Source: DAIDKA01 sp035503515 (lineage in GTDB: Bacteria; Pseudomonadota; Gammaproteobacteria; Steroidobacterales; Steroidobacteraceae). From it: a DNA stretch of 64,000 nucleotides. The notes beneath the pieces are model-generated. The model did no database searches, had not been told where the DNA came from, and saw only the letters and a program-made list of their open reading frames with translations. The stretch's first letter is position 1. Each line of letters begins with the position of its first letter. The DNA is taken from NCBI GenBank assembly GCA_035503515.1, contig DATJTJ010000036.1, positions 1-64,000 on the forward strand, written 5' to 3'. Positions 45,227 to 53,702 of this stretch are shown here, one piece after another. The position numbers and the translations under genes were made by a program.

Positions 45227-46154
45227 CGCCGTCGTTTTCGCCTACAGCGAGGTCGGTCAACGCTGCCTGCAGGTGCTGCTGGACCAGGGGGTGCAGGTCC
45301 CCCTGGTGTTCACGCATCAGGACCAGCCCGGCGAGCAGCGCTGGTTCGCCAGCGTCGCCGAGCTCGCGGCGGCGCGCGGCGTGCGCGCCGTGACGCCCGG
45401 CGATCCCGGCGCTGCGCAATGGCTCGACGAGATCAGAGGCCTGGCGCCCGACTACATCCTGGCCTTCTACTACCGCTCCATGCTGCCGCCCCGGATCCTG
45501 GAGCTCGCGCGCCGGGGCGCCCTCAACATGCATGGTTCGCTGCTGCCACGCTATCGCGGCCGCGCTCCGGTCAACTGGGCGATCGCCAACGGCGAGACAC
45601 AGGCCGGGGCCACGCTGCACTACATGGTGGCCCGCCCGGATGCCGGTCCGATCGTGGCGCAGGAGGCGGTGCCCATCGGGCCGGACGATGATGCCCTGAC
45701 GGTATCCCTGGCCGTGGCGGCCGCGGCGGCACGGGTGCTCGCCGCGGTGCTGCCGGTGATGGCCTGCGGGCCGCCGCCGGGCCGCACCATGGACCTCGCC
45801 GCCGGCTCATACTTCGGGGGCCGCCGGCCCGAGGACGGCCGCCTCCATCCGGACTGGCCGGGAAGGCGGGTCCACGCCATGATCCGCGCCGTGGCGCCGC
45901 CGTTTCCCGGAGCGTTCCTGGACGTGGGCGGCCGGCGTGTGGTCTTTGGCAGCTCGCACCTCACCGGGCAGCCGGCCCGGCACCTGCAGCCGTGCCTGTA
46001 CGTCTCGGAGGGCGAGCTGTTCCTGGATTGCCAGGACGCGGTCCGGCTGCGGATCGGAAGCGTGATCATCGATGGCACCCGCTTCGATGCACGCGAATTT
46101 CAGGAGCGCTTCGGCACGCAGCCCTGGCGCTTCAGTTTCACTGCCCGCGATTGA
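45219..46154 (+). CDS. arnA: UDP-Ara4N formyltransferase (ArnA N-terminal domain as a separate gene)
   Basis: The 311-residue protein starts at GTG 45219, overlapping arnC by 8 bases. It has the formyltransferase core: the catalytic trio Asn103, His105 and Asp141 (NMHGSLLPRYRGRAPVN; HYMVARPDAG). It adds a formyl group from 10-formyl-THF to UDP-Ara4N. In Escherichia coli this is the N-terminal half of bifunctional ArnA; here it ends before the decarboxylase gene. fhs, elsewhere in the window, supplies 10-formyl-THF. Confidence 0.9.
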   Translation: MFSAVVFAYSEVGQRCLQVLLDQGVQVPLVFTHQDQPGEQRWFASVAELAAARGVRAVTPGDPGAAQWLDEIRGLAPDYILAFYYRSMLPPRILELARRGALNMHGSLLPRYRGRAPVNWAIANGETQAGATLHYMVARPDAGPIVAQEAVPIGPDDDALTVSLAVAAAAARVLAAVLPVMACGPPPGRTMDLAAGSYFGGRRPEDGRLHPDWPGRRVHAMIRAVAPPFPGAFLDVGGRRVVFGSSHLTGQPARHLQPCLYVSEGELFLDCQDAVRLRIGSVIIDGTRFDAREFQERFGTQPWRFSFTARD

Positions 46155-46168
46155 TAAGGAAGATGCTC

Positions 46169-47218
46169 ATGAAGAAGCTGCTCATCCTGGGGGTCAATGG
46201 CTTCATCGGCCACCACCTGAGTGAGGCGGTCATCCGCGAGACCGACTGGGACGTCTACGGGATGGACCTCGAATCCGACCGGCTGGCCAATGTGCTCAAG
46301 CATCCGCGCTTTCATTTCTTCGAGGGCGACATCACCATCAACCGCGAGTGGGTCGAGTACCACATCCGCAAGTGCGACACGGTGCTGCCGCTGGTCGCCA
46401 TCGCGACCCCGGCCACGTACATCTCCGATCCGCTGCGGGTCTTCGAGCTGGACTTCGAGGCGAACCTGCCGCTGATCCGCCAGTGCGTCAAACATCGCAA
46501 GCGGGTGGTGTTTCCGTCGACCTCCGAGATCTACGGCATGTCGCAGGAGGCGGAGTTCCATCCCTACGAATCGCCGCTGGTGCTGGGCCCGGTACCGAAG
46601 TCGCGCTGGATCTACTCCTGCAGCAAGCAGATGCTCGATCGGGTCATCTGGTCCTACGGCCAGGAGGGCCGGCTCGATCACACCCTGTTCCGGCCTTTCA
46701 ACTGGATCGGCCCGGGGCTGGATCGCATGATGACGGCGAAGGAGGGCAGTTCGCGGGTCCTCACCCAGTTCCTCGGCAACATCGTGCGCGGGGAGGACAT
46801 CAAGCTGGTCGATGGCGGCACGCAGCGGCGCTGCTTCTCCTATATTTCGGAGGGCATCGGCTGTCTGCTGAAGATCATCGCCAACAAGGATGGCGTGGCT
46901 TCGGGCAAGATCTACAACATCGGCAATCCGGCCAACGATCTTTCGATCCGCGAACTCGCCGAACTGATGCTGGCCACGGCCCGGTCCATCCCGGAGTACG
47001 CGCAGTTCGCCAAGTCGGTGAAGCTCGTCGAGGTGACCGCGGAGAAGTACTACGGGTCGGGATACCAGGACGTGCGCGCCCGCCGGCCCTGGATCAGGAA
47101 CACCGTCGAGGAACTGGGCTGGAAGCCGGACGTCGACATGCCCACGGCGCTCAAGCATGTATTCGAGTCCTACAAGGGGGACATCAAGGAAGCCCGGGCC
47201 CTGGTCGAAGCCTCCTGA
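46169..47218 (+). CDS. arnA: UDP-glucuronate decarboxylase (ArnA C-terminal domain as a separate gene)
   Basis: Start placed at ATG 46169 because AAGGA lies 8 bases upstream; an in-frame ATG at 46163 is the alternative. The 349-residue SDR-type protein has the NAD motif GVNGFIG at 8-14, PSTSEIYG, and the catalytic Tyr149 and Lys153 in YSCSK. It oxidises and decarboxylates UDP-glucuronate to the UDP-4-keto-pentose used by ArnB. The fused form is the norm in enterobacteria, so the split is noteworthy. Confidence 0.9.
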   Translation: MKKLLILGVNGFIGHHLSEAVIRETDWDVYGMDLESDRLANVLKHPRFHFFEGDITINREWVEYHIRKCDTVLPLVAIATPATYISDPLRVFELDFEANLPLIRQCVKHRKRVVFPSTSEIYGMSQEAEFHPYESPLVLGPVPKSRWIYSCSKQMLDRVIWSYGQEGRLDHTLFRPFNWIGPGLDRMMTAKEGSSRVLTQFLGNIVRGEDIKLVDGGTQRRCFSYISEGIGCLLKIIANKDGVASGKIYNIGNPANDLSIRELAELMLATARSIPEYAQFAKSVKLVEVTAEKYYGSGYQDVRARRPWIRNTVEELGWKPDVDMPTALKHVFESYKGDIKEARALVEAS

Positions 47219-47224
47219 TCCGCC

Positions 47225-48136
47225 GTGCAGACACGTCGGATCGCATTGAAGGTGGATGTCGACACCCTGCGCGGCACGCTCGAGGGAGTGCCCGCCCTGC
47301 TGGCGGCCATGAGCCGGCTGAAGGCGGGCGGCAGCTTCTATTTCAGCCTGGGCCCCGATCACACCGGCCGCGCTCTCAAACGGGTGTTCCGCCGCGGCTT
47401 CCTCGGCAAGGTCCGCCGCACCAGCGTCGTGGAGCACTACGGCGTGCGCACGCTCCTGTATGGCACGCTGCTCCCGGGCCCGCGCATCGACCGGCGGGGC
47501 GGTGAGGTCATGCGCGCCGTGCGCGACGCCGGCTTCGAGGTCGGCGTGCACTGTCATGATCACGTGCGCTGGCAGGATGGCGTCGCGCACGCCGACCCGG
47601 CCTGGACGCGCCGCGAATTCGAACGCGCCCTCAAGGCCTTCCAGGGCGTGTTCGGCACGCCGGCGCGGGCCCATGCCGCCGCCGGCTGGCAGCTCAATGC
47701 CGGCGTGCTCGATCTGGAGCGCGAGTTCGCGCTGGAGTACGCCAGTGATTCGCGGGGGAGGGCCCCGTTCTGGCCGACGATGGCGCAAGTGCAGGGCCAC
47801 TGCCCGCAGCTGCCCACCACCCTGCCGACCTTCGATGAGCTGATCGGCGTCGAGGGGCGGAGCGCCCAGGGCGCCGCCGAGGAAATCCTGCGCCTGTCGG
47901 CGGGCGGAGCCACCGACACGCATGTCTTCACCCTGCACGCGGAACTCGAAGGCCAGAAGCTGCTGGCGCAGTTCGAGTACCTGCTGCGGGCCTGGCGCGA
48001 GTCCGGCCTGCAGCTCACGAGCCTGCACGACTATTACTGCAGTCTCGATCCCGCTGCCATCCCCCGGCACCAGCTGACCTGGGGAGCCGTTCCCGGCCGC
48101 TCCGGCGAGCTTGCCGTCCAGGGGGCCACCCTGTGA
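47225..48136 (+). CDS. arnD: Ara4FN-phosphoundecaprenol deformylase ArnD
   Basis: The 303-residue protein starts at GTG 47225, six bases after the decarboxylase gene. It belongs to the NodB-like polysaccharide deacetylase fold: KVDVDTLRGT supplies the metal-binding Asp residues (11 and 13), and GVHCHDHVRWQD the His. It removes the formyl group from undecaprenyl-linked Ara4FN so that it can be flipped. The stop overlaps the arnT start by GTGA. Confidence 0.92.
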   Translation: MQTRRIALKVDVDTLRGTLEGVPALLAAMSRLKAGGSFYFSLGPDHTGRALKRVFRRGFLGKVRRTSVVEHYGVRTLLYGTLLPGPRIDRRGGEVMRAVRDAGFEVGVHCHDHVRWQDGVAHADPAWTRREFERALKAFQGVFGTPARAHAAAGWQLNAGVLDLEREFALEYASDSRGRAPFWPTMAQVQGHCPQLPTTLPTFDELIGVEGRSAQGAAEEILRLSAGGATDTHVFTLHAELEGQKLLAQFEYLLRAWRESGLQLTSLHDYYCSLDPAAIPRHQLTWGAVPGRSGELAVQGATL

Positions 48137-49749
48137 CGGCGCGCTGGCGCTGGCCGCTGCTGGTCCTGTTCGTGGCGGGCTGGCTGGTCAGCCTCGGATT
48201 TCGGGGCCTCTACAATCCGGACGAGGGCCGCTACGCGGAAATTCCGCGCGAGATGCTGGCGAGCGGTGATTGGGTGATTCCGCATCTGAACGGGCTGGTC
48301 TACATCGAGAAGCCGCCGTTGCAGTACTGGGCCACCGCCATCAGCGAGGCGCTCTTCGGACCGAGCGCCTGGTCGGCACGCCTGTACGACGGCCTGTGCG
48401 CGCTGGCCACGCTGTTCGTGCTGTGGGTCTTCGTGCGCCGCGAGTGGAACGGGGCCGCGGCCGCGCGCGCCGCCGTCATGCTGGGCAGCTCGCTGCTGTT
48501 CATCCTGCTGGGCCACCAGCTCACGCTGGACATGAGCCTGACGCTCTTCAACACGGTGACCTTCGTCGCCTTCTGCATTGCCCAGCGCGCCGCGCACTGG
48601 CGGCGCTGGATGCTGCTCAGCTGGGCGGGCATCGCCGCCGCGTTCCTGACCAAGGGACTGATTGCCGGCGTCCTGCCGCTGCTGACACTCATCGCCTACT
48701 CGGTCCTGCAGCGGGACCTGACGCCGTGGCGGCGCCTGCTGCTGGTGCGCGGGACCGTGGTGTTCGCCGTGCTGTGCCTGCCGTGGCTGATCCTGATCCA
48801 GCACCGGCTCCCGCAGTTCTTCCAGTTCTTCTTCGTGCGCGAGCACTTCCAGCGGTTCCTGACGAAGATCGAGGATCGCTACCAGCCCTGGTGGTTCTTC
48901 ATCCCGGTACTGCTCGCCGGCGTGCTGCCCTGGGTGGTGCCGGCGCTGCGGGCGCTGAGCCGCGACTGGCGCGCCGACGGTGCGCGGCCCGCATTCGACC
49001 TGCGGCGCTTCGCCTGGGTCTGGTGCGCGGTGGTGTTCGTGTTCTTCTCCGCCTCCGACTCCAAGCTGATCACCTACATCATGCCGCTGTTCCCGCAGCT
49101 GGCGCTGCTGATGGCGACCGGTCCGACGCCGCGTCTGGACCGGGACCTGAAGATCACGGGCGCGGGGATGGCGCTCGCGGGCGTGCTGATGCTCATCGGC
49201 GCCGCGCTGCTGCCGCACTTGCTGCACGATCCCGTGCGCGCGCCCTACTGGCTGCCGATCCGGCCGGCCGTGGTGCTGATGGGGCTGTGCTGTGCGGCCG
49301 GTGGCGTTGCGGCGCTGCGGGTCCGGCCGGACGGCCTGCGACCCACGCTGGCGGTGGGCCTGGGCGGACTGGCGACCTGGGCGGGCGTGCTGTGGGCCGC
49401 CTCGATCCTGTCACCGGTGTATTCCGGCGCGACCCTGTTGCGGCAACTGCCCCCCTCGCTGCGCCAGGATGTACCGGTGTACAGCGTGCGAACGTATGAT
49501 CAGAGCCTGACCTTCTATCTGAGGCATCCCGTGACGCTGGTCGAATACCGCGGAGAACTGGATTTCGGCCAGACCCTGGAACCGGCGAAGTCGATCGGTT
49601 CGCTGGCCACCTTCGAGACGGCCTGGCGCGACGGCGGCCAGGCGCTGGCCGTGCTCGAGCGGCCGACCTATGAGCTGCTTCGCGACGCAGACCTGCCCAT
49701 GGTCATGCGCGCCCGTTCGCCGCGCACTTTCATCGTGAGCCGCCAATGA
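48133..49749 (+). CDS. arnT: Lipid A 4-amino-4-deoxy-L-arabinosyltransferase ArnT (GT83)
   Basis: A 538-residue integral membrane glycosyltransferase with about 12 membrane segments, starting at GTG 48133. The periplasmic loop NPDEGRYAEIPREMLASGDW and later VYIEKPPLQYW are family signatures of GT83/ArnT. It transfers L-Ara4N from undecaprenyl phosphate to lipid A phosphate in the periplasm, lowering the negative charge and so polymyxin binding. Confidence 0.93.
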   Translation: MTARWRWPLLVLFVAGWLVSLGFRGLYNPDEGRYAEIPREMLASGDWVIPHLNGLVYIEKPPLQYWATAISEALFGPSAWSARLYDGLCALATLFVLWVFVRREWNGAAAARAAVMLGSSLLFILLGHQLTLDMSLTLFNTVTFVAFCIAQRAAHWRRWMLLSWAGIAAAFLTKGLIAGVLPLLTLIAYSVLQRDLTPWRRLLLVRGTVVFAVLCLPWLILIQHRLPQFFQFFFVREHFQRFLTKIEDRYQPWWFFIPVLLAGVLPWVVPALRALSRDWRADGARPAFDLRRFAWVWCAVVFVFFSASDSKLITYIMPLFPQLALLMATGPTPRLDRDLKITGAGMALAGVLMLIGAALLPHLLHDPVRAPYWLPIRPAVVLMGLCCAAGGVAALRVRPDGLRPTLAVGLGGLATWAGVLWAASILSPVYSGATLLRQLPPSLRQDVPVYSVRTYDQSLTFYLRHPVTLVEYRGELDFGQTLEPAKSIGSLATFETAWRDGGQALAVLERPTYELLRDADLPMVMRARSPRTFIVSRQ

Positions 49750-50126
49750 CCTGGCTGACCTGGTGCCTGCTGCTCGGCGGCGTGCTGCTCAATGCCTGCG
49801 CGCAACTGCTCCTGAAGGCCGCGACCCGGCACAGCGGGGAACTGGTCGCCGACTCCGGCCAGGTGTCCTGGTCCTCGGTCATGCACCTGCTCGCGGCGGT
49901 GCCGCTGTGGGTGGGCCTGGGTTGCTATGGCGTCAGCGTCATCGTGTGGCTCGGGGCGTTGTCGCGGGTGCCGGTGAGCGTCGCCTATCCGATGCTGTCC
50001 ATCGGCTATGTGGTGAATGCCTTCGCCGCCGCGCTCCTGTTCGGCGAAGCACTCAGCGCCGGCAAGCTCGTGGGCATCGCCCTGATCTGCGCCGGCGTCT
50101 TCACCCTTGCCAGGATGCACCACTGA
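49746..50126 (+). CDS. Small multidrug-resistance-type flippase subunit, ArnE/ArnF-like
   Basis: A 126-residue protein with four membrane segments, starting at an ATG that overlaps arnT by four bases. Sequence such as LNACAQLLLKAATRH and SVAYPMLSIGYVVNAFAAALL fits the SMR/EamA-like ArnE-ArnF group that flips undecaprenyl-phosphate Ara4N to the periplasmic face. Escherichia coli uses two different subunits (ArnE and ArnF); only one is found here, so it may act as a homodimer. Confidence 0.85.
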   Translation: MTWLTWCLLLGGVLLNACAQLLLKAATRHSGELVADSGQVSWSSVMHLLAAVPLWVGLGCYGVSVIVWLGALSRVPVSVAYPMLSIGYVVNAFAAALLFGEALSAGKLVGIALICAGVFTLARMHH

Positions 50127-51277
50127 TGGGTACCCAACGTCCCGACCTGCTGCCGATGACCCGGCCGAGCATCGATGAGGAAACCATCCAGGGTGTGTGC
50201 GAGGTGCTCCGCTCCGGATGGATCACCTCCGGCCCGCAGGTCAAGGCCTTCGAGGCGGCGCTGAGCCGGTACTTCGGCGGCCGTCCGGTGCGCGCGTTCA
50301 ATTCGGGCACGTGCACCATGGAAATCGCGTTGCGCATCGCTGGCGTCGGGCCCGGGCACGAAGTGATCACCACGCCGCTGTCGTGGGTGGCCACCAGCAA
50401 CGTGATTCTCGCCGTCGGCGCCCGGCCGCGGTTCGTCGACATCGATCCGGTGACCCGCAACATCGATCTCGGGCGCATCGAGGGGGCGATCACGTCCGCC
50501 ACGCGCGCCCTCCTGCCCGTGGACCTGGCCGGACTGCCGGTCGACCGCGACGCCCTGTACTCGATCGCGAACCGGCACGGTCTGCGGGTCGTCGAAGATG
50601 CCGCGCAGGCGATGGGCAGCCAGTTCCGGGGCAAGCCGATCGGATCGATCGGCGATCTCGTTTCGATCAGCTTCCACCCGAACAAGAACATCACCTGCAT
50701 CGAAGGCGGGTGCCTGGTCATGAACAACGCGGAGGAGGCGAGGCTCGCGGAACAGTACCGCCTGCAGGGCGTGGTCCGCAGCGGTTTCGACGGCATGGAG
50801 GTGGAGCTGGCCGGCGGCAAGTTCAACCTCACGGATGTCGCGGCGCGCGTGGGGCTCGGCCAGCTGCCGCACCTGGCACGATTCAACGCAAGACGCGCCG
50901 AGCTCGCGCGCCTGTATTTCATGCAGCTGCAGGAACGCGGCGCAGTCGAGTTCGGCCTGCAGCTCCCGGTGGCCGACTTCGCCCACAGCAACTGGCACAT
51001 GTTCCAGGTGGTGCTGCCCGAGGAGCGGCTCACGATCCGGCGCGCCCAGGTCATGGAGCGCCTGTCCGATCTCGGCATCGCGACCGGCGTGCATTATCCG
51101 GCGATCCACCTGTTCGCGCTGTACCGCCGCCTGGGCTTCGGACCGGGCGATTTCCCGATCACCGAACGCGTCGGCCGCAACATCCTGACGCTGCCGCTGT
51201 TCGCGCAGATGACCGACGCGGACGTGGTGCGGGTGGCCGAGAATCTGATGCAGGTGCTGCGCGCGGCCGCACGCTGA
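50126..51277 (+). CDS. arnB: UDP-4-amino-4-deoxy-L-arabinose-oxoglutarate aminotransferase ArnB
   Basis: The 383-residue DegT/DnrJ/EryC1-type aminotransferase starts at ATG 50126, one base shared with the previous stop (TGATG). The PLP Lys is Lys187 in SFHPNKNITCIEGG, with FNSGTCTMEIALR and VEDAAQAMGSQFRGK. It transfers an amino group from glutamate to UDP-4-keto-arabinose. In most arn operons arnB is first; here it is last. Confidence 0.93.
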   Translation: MGTQRPDLLPMTRPSIDEETIQGVCEVLRSGWITSGPQVKAFEAALSRYFGGRPVRAFNSGTCTMEIALRIAGVGPGHEVITTPLSWVATSNVILAVGARPRFVDIDPVTRNIDLGRIEGAITSATRALLPVDLAGLPVDRDALYSIANRHGLRVVEDAAQAMGSQFRGKPIGSIGDLVSISFHPNKNITCIEGGCLVMNNAEEARLAEQYRLQGVVRSGFDGMEVELAGGKFNLTDVAARVGLGQLPHLARFNARRAELARLYFMQLQERGAVEFGLQLPVADFAHSNWHMFQVVLPEERLTIRRAQVMERLSDLGIATGVHYPAIHLFALYRRLGFGPGDFPITERVGRNILTLPLFAQMTDADVVRVAENLMQVLRAAAR

Positions 51278-51303
51278 AGGCGGCTGCGGCGTACTGACAT
51301 GCC

Positions 51304-51316
51304 GTATACCGTATAC
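51304..51316 (+). repeat. GTATAC-C-GTATAC repeat before psiF
   Basis: Two GTATAC palindromes separated by one C, 37 bases before the psiF ATG. It includes a TATACT that could act as a -10 element, but I see no matching -35. AT-rich against its surroundings. Confidence 0.3.
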
Positions 51317-51352
51317 TGCGCGGCGGTCGCAACAAAATCAGGGAGACCCTTC

Positions 51353-51670
51353 ATGCGTATGCTCAAGTCCGCGACGGCCGTGATCGTGCTGGCACTGGGT
51401 GGGATGACTGCCGCCCATGCCGACAACAGCCAGCAGACCAGGATGACGACCTGCAACGCGCAGGCCGGAGATCAGAAGCTCACGGGCGATGCCCGCAAGT
51501 CGTTCATGAAGACCTGCCTGTCGGGCGGCGGTTCGGCGCCGGCGGCGAAGGCGCTGACTCCCCAGCAGCAGAAGATGAAGACCTGCAATGCGGATGCCAC
51601 GACCAAGGGTCTGAAGGGTGCTGACCGCAAGGCCTATATGAAGACCTGTCTGTCGGGTTCGTCGGGCTAG
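51353..51670 (+). CDS. psiF: PsiF-family secreted protein
   Basis: Start at ATG 51353 after AGGGAG. The 105-residue precursor has a signal peptide cut near AAHA, then two copies of the PsiF repeat (MTTCNAQAGDQKLTGDARK...MKTCLSG and MKTCNADATTKGLKGADRK...MKTCLSG), each with the paired Cys. PsiF is induced by phosphate limitation in Escherichia coli; its job is unknown. It follows arnB by 75 bases and shares its stop with a CTAG used by the opposite gene. Confidence 0.9.
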   Translation: MRMLKSATAVIVLALGGMTAAHADNSQQTRMTTCNAQAGDQKLTGDARKSFMKTCLSGGGSAPAAKALTPQQQKMKTCNADATTKGLKGADRKAYMKTCLSGSSG

Positions 51671-52641
51671 TGCTGGCGGGGTTTCAGCAGGTAGTCGTAG
51701 CGATCCGCGGAATGCACCCTCACCTGTGAGGTCTGCTCGCCCCGGGTGAGGGTGAGGGGAATTTCGGCACCGGCGGGACCGATGCTCCATACCTTGCGGA
51801 ACATGTCCGCAAGACCGTCCACGCCGCGGCCCGCCACGGCGGTGACCTCGTCATTGACCTTGACGCCGGCGCGATGCGCCGGGCCGTCCTCGGCCAGCGC
51901 GCCGACGACCAGCCGGCCCTGCTGTTCGGTGGCGTACATGCCGAGCCACGGCCGTGGTGTCTGCAGCGGCCGTCCGGCCCTCAGCATGTCGTCGAGGATG
52001 GGATCGAGCAGATCCACCGGAACGAACAGGTTGGCATCGAAGGTCTCCTCGCTGGTGGACTCCTCCACCAGCAGCGAGCCGACGCCGAGCAGGCGCCCGT
52101 CGGTGCCGACCAGCGCCGTGCCACCCCACTGCGGATGGGCCGGTGCCGTGAAGATCGCGTCGTCCAGCAGATATTCCCAGTGACCGGCGAATTCACGACG
52201 TGCCGTGACGTGCACGTTGAGGGAATGCGCAAGCCCGCCGTGACCGATCACGATGGCGTTCGCACCCACTTCGAGCCCGGCTGACGAGCCGCGCTGCAGG
52301 ACCGGTACCCGCAGGTCACCGAGGGGCAGCACCAGCCCGAAACCCGACGTGGGATCGTAGCCCGCCACATGGCCGGGTACGGCACGGCCGTTATGGGTGG
52401 ACAGCCACACGTTGCTGGCCTCGGTGATGAGGTAACCGATGGTCAGCACCATGCCGTCCTCGCCGATGACGACACCGCTGCCGATGCGCTCGGTACCGAG
52501 CAGCGGGGCCGTGAAGGCGCCTTCCGGAATCTCCGAATGAACCATCACCACCGATTGCAGGGCCGCGTGCAGATCGAACGGCACCTGCTCGGGCCGGGGT
52601 TGCAGAGCAGCAGGAAATGTCCAGTTCTTGGATACTGTCAT
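51667..52641 (-). CDS. DegP/HtrA-like protein with degenerate catalytic triad and one PDZ domain
   Basis: Start set at ATG 52641, giving 324 residues; the open frame beyond it is not supported. The order is a trypsin-like domain (about residues 45-215) then a PDZ domain (about 225-310). The triad slots seem lost: the His region reads MVLTIGYLITEA (Tyr70), the Asp region DPTSGFGLVL (Gly100), and the Ser region HPQWGGTALVG (Trp172) in place of GNSGGPL. No signal peptide is seen. It may be a non-proteolytic chaperone or scaffold. Divergent from the ATP-grasp gene. Confidence 0.85.
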   Translation of the reverse strand: MTVSKNWTFPAALQPRPEQVPFDLHAALQSVVMVHSEIPEGAFTAPLLGTERIGSGVVIGEDGMVLTIGYLITEASNVWLSTHNGRAVPGHVAGYDPTSGFGLVLPLGDLRVPVLQRGSSAGLEVGANAIVIGHGGLAHSLNVHVTARREFAGHWEYLLDDAIFTAPAHPQWGGTALVGTDGRLLGVGSLLVEESTSEETFDANLFVPVDLLDPILDDMLRAGRPLQTPRPWLGMYATEQQGRLVVGALAEDGPAHRAGVKVNDEVTAVAGRGVDGLADMFRKVWSIGPAGAEIPLTLTRGEQTSQVRVHSADRYDYLLKPRQH

Positions 52642-52737
52642 GACGTGGGACGAATTTATCAGGCTCGGAACGATGCGAAAACTACCGATAGTTAATCTTC
52701 TGCACTCTGCGCGAGTGCACGGATTCCCGGTGATGCG

Positions 52738-53673
52738 ATGCACGAAGCGCGGGCGCGCGTGACCGCCGTCGAAAACCGGCGTCGCGTCGCGCTGGTGACG
52801 GCCCGAGAAGCGCAGGCGCTGGACGAGGATCTGCCGCCGCTTGCGGATGCGCTGCACCACGCGGGTCTGGAGGTCGCCGTCGTGCCCTGGGACTCGGCGC
52901 ACGATTGGTCACAGTTCGACATGTTGCTGCTGCGCTCGACCTGGGACTATATGTCACGTCCTGCCCAGTTCCTGAGCTGGGCGGAAGCGGCGTCGCGACA
53001 GTCGCGGCTCGTGAATCCGCTGCCGACCGTCCGCTGGAATATCGACAAGCACTACCTTGGCACCCTCGCCGCAGCCGGCGTGCCCATCGTGCCGACCTGC
53101 TTCCTGGAGCCGGGAGTGGACGTGGCGGTCGAACTCGCGCGGTTCGAAGGTGTCCATGCCTGCGCCGAATTCGTGATCAAGCCCGCGGTCGGCGCCGGAT
53201 CGCGTGATGCGCAGCGCCACCGCCGCGGTTCGCGGCAGGCCATCGAACATGCGACGCGGCTGCTGCACGCACATCGGAGCGTCCTGCTGCAACCCTACCT
53301 CGAGCGCGTGGATGCCGAAGGTGAGGCGGCGCTGGTGTTCTTCGGCGGCGAGTTCAGTCATTCGATACGCAAGGGGCCGCTGCTGCAACCGGGGGCTGCC
53401 GCGACCGGGGAGCTGTTCGCCCCGGAGAGCATCGGCGCCCGCGCCGCGCTTGCGGATGAGCTTGCGATCGCCCGCCTGGCCCTCGCCGCCATCCCGTTCG
53501 CCGCGCCCCTGTATGCACGCGTCGATCTGCTTCGCGACGGGTCCGGCGCGCCGCGGGTGCTGGAGCTGGAGCTCATCGAACCCTCGCTGTTCTTTGCCCA
53601 CGCGCCGGGCTCCGCCGCGCGCTTTGCCGCGTGTGTCCGCCGTTTCCTGTGCGGGTCCGCGGTGTCGCTATAA
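52738..53673 (+). CDS. ATP-grasp-fold protein, RimK/glutathione-synthetase-like
   Basis: A 311-residue protein with an ATP-grasp core: VIKPAVGAGSRDA for the nucleotide Lys, LLQPYLERVDAEGEAALVFF in the middle, and the metal-binding acids near LELELIEPSLFF. Such enzymes join a carboxylate to an amine with ATP, for example making peptides or modifying protein ends. No partner gene is nearby and the substrate is unknown. ATG 52738 is taken as the start; a GTG slightly downstream is possible. Confidence 0.85.
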   Translation: MHEARARVTAVENRRRVALVTAREAQALDEDLPPLADALHHAGLEVAVVPWDSAHDWSQFDMLLLRSTWDYMSRPAQFLSWAEAASRQSRLVNPLPTVRWNIDKHYLGTLAAAGVPIVPTCFLEPGVDVAVELARFEGVHACAEFVIKPAVGAGSRDAQRHRRGSRQAIEHATRLLHAHRSVLLQPYLERVDAEGEAALVFFGGEFSHSIRKGPLLQPGAAATGELFAPESIGARAALADELAIARLALAAIPFAAPLYARVDLLRDGSGAPRVLELELIEPSLFFAHAPGSAARFAACVRRFLCGSAVSL

Positions 53674-53702
53674 TCCGCACATCCCGATAGCGGAGCACAA
53701 CA

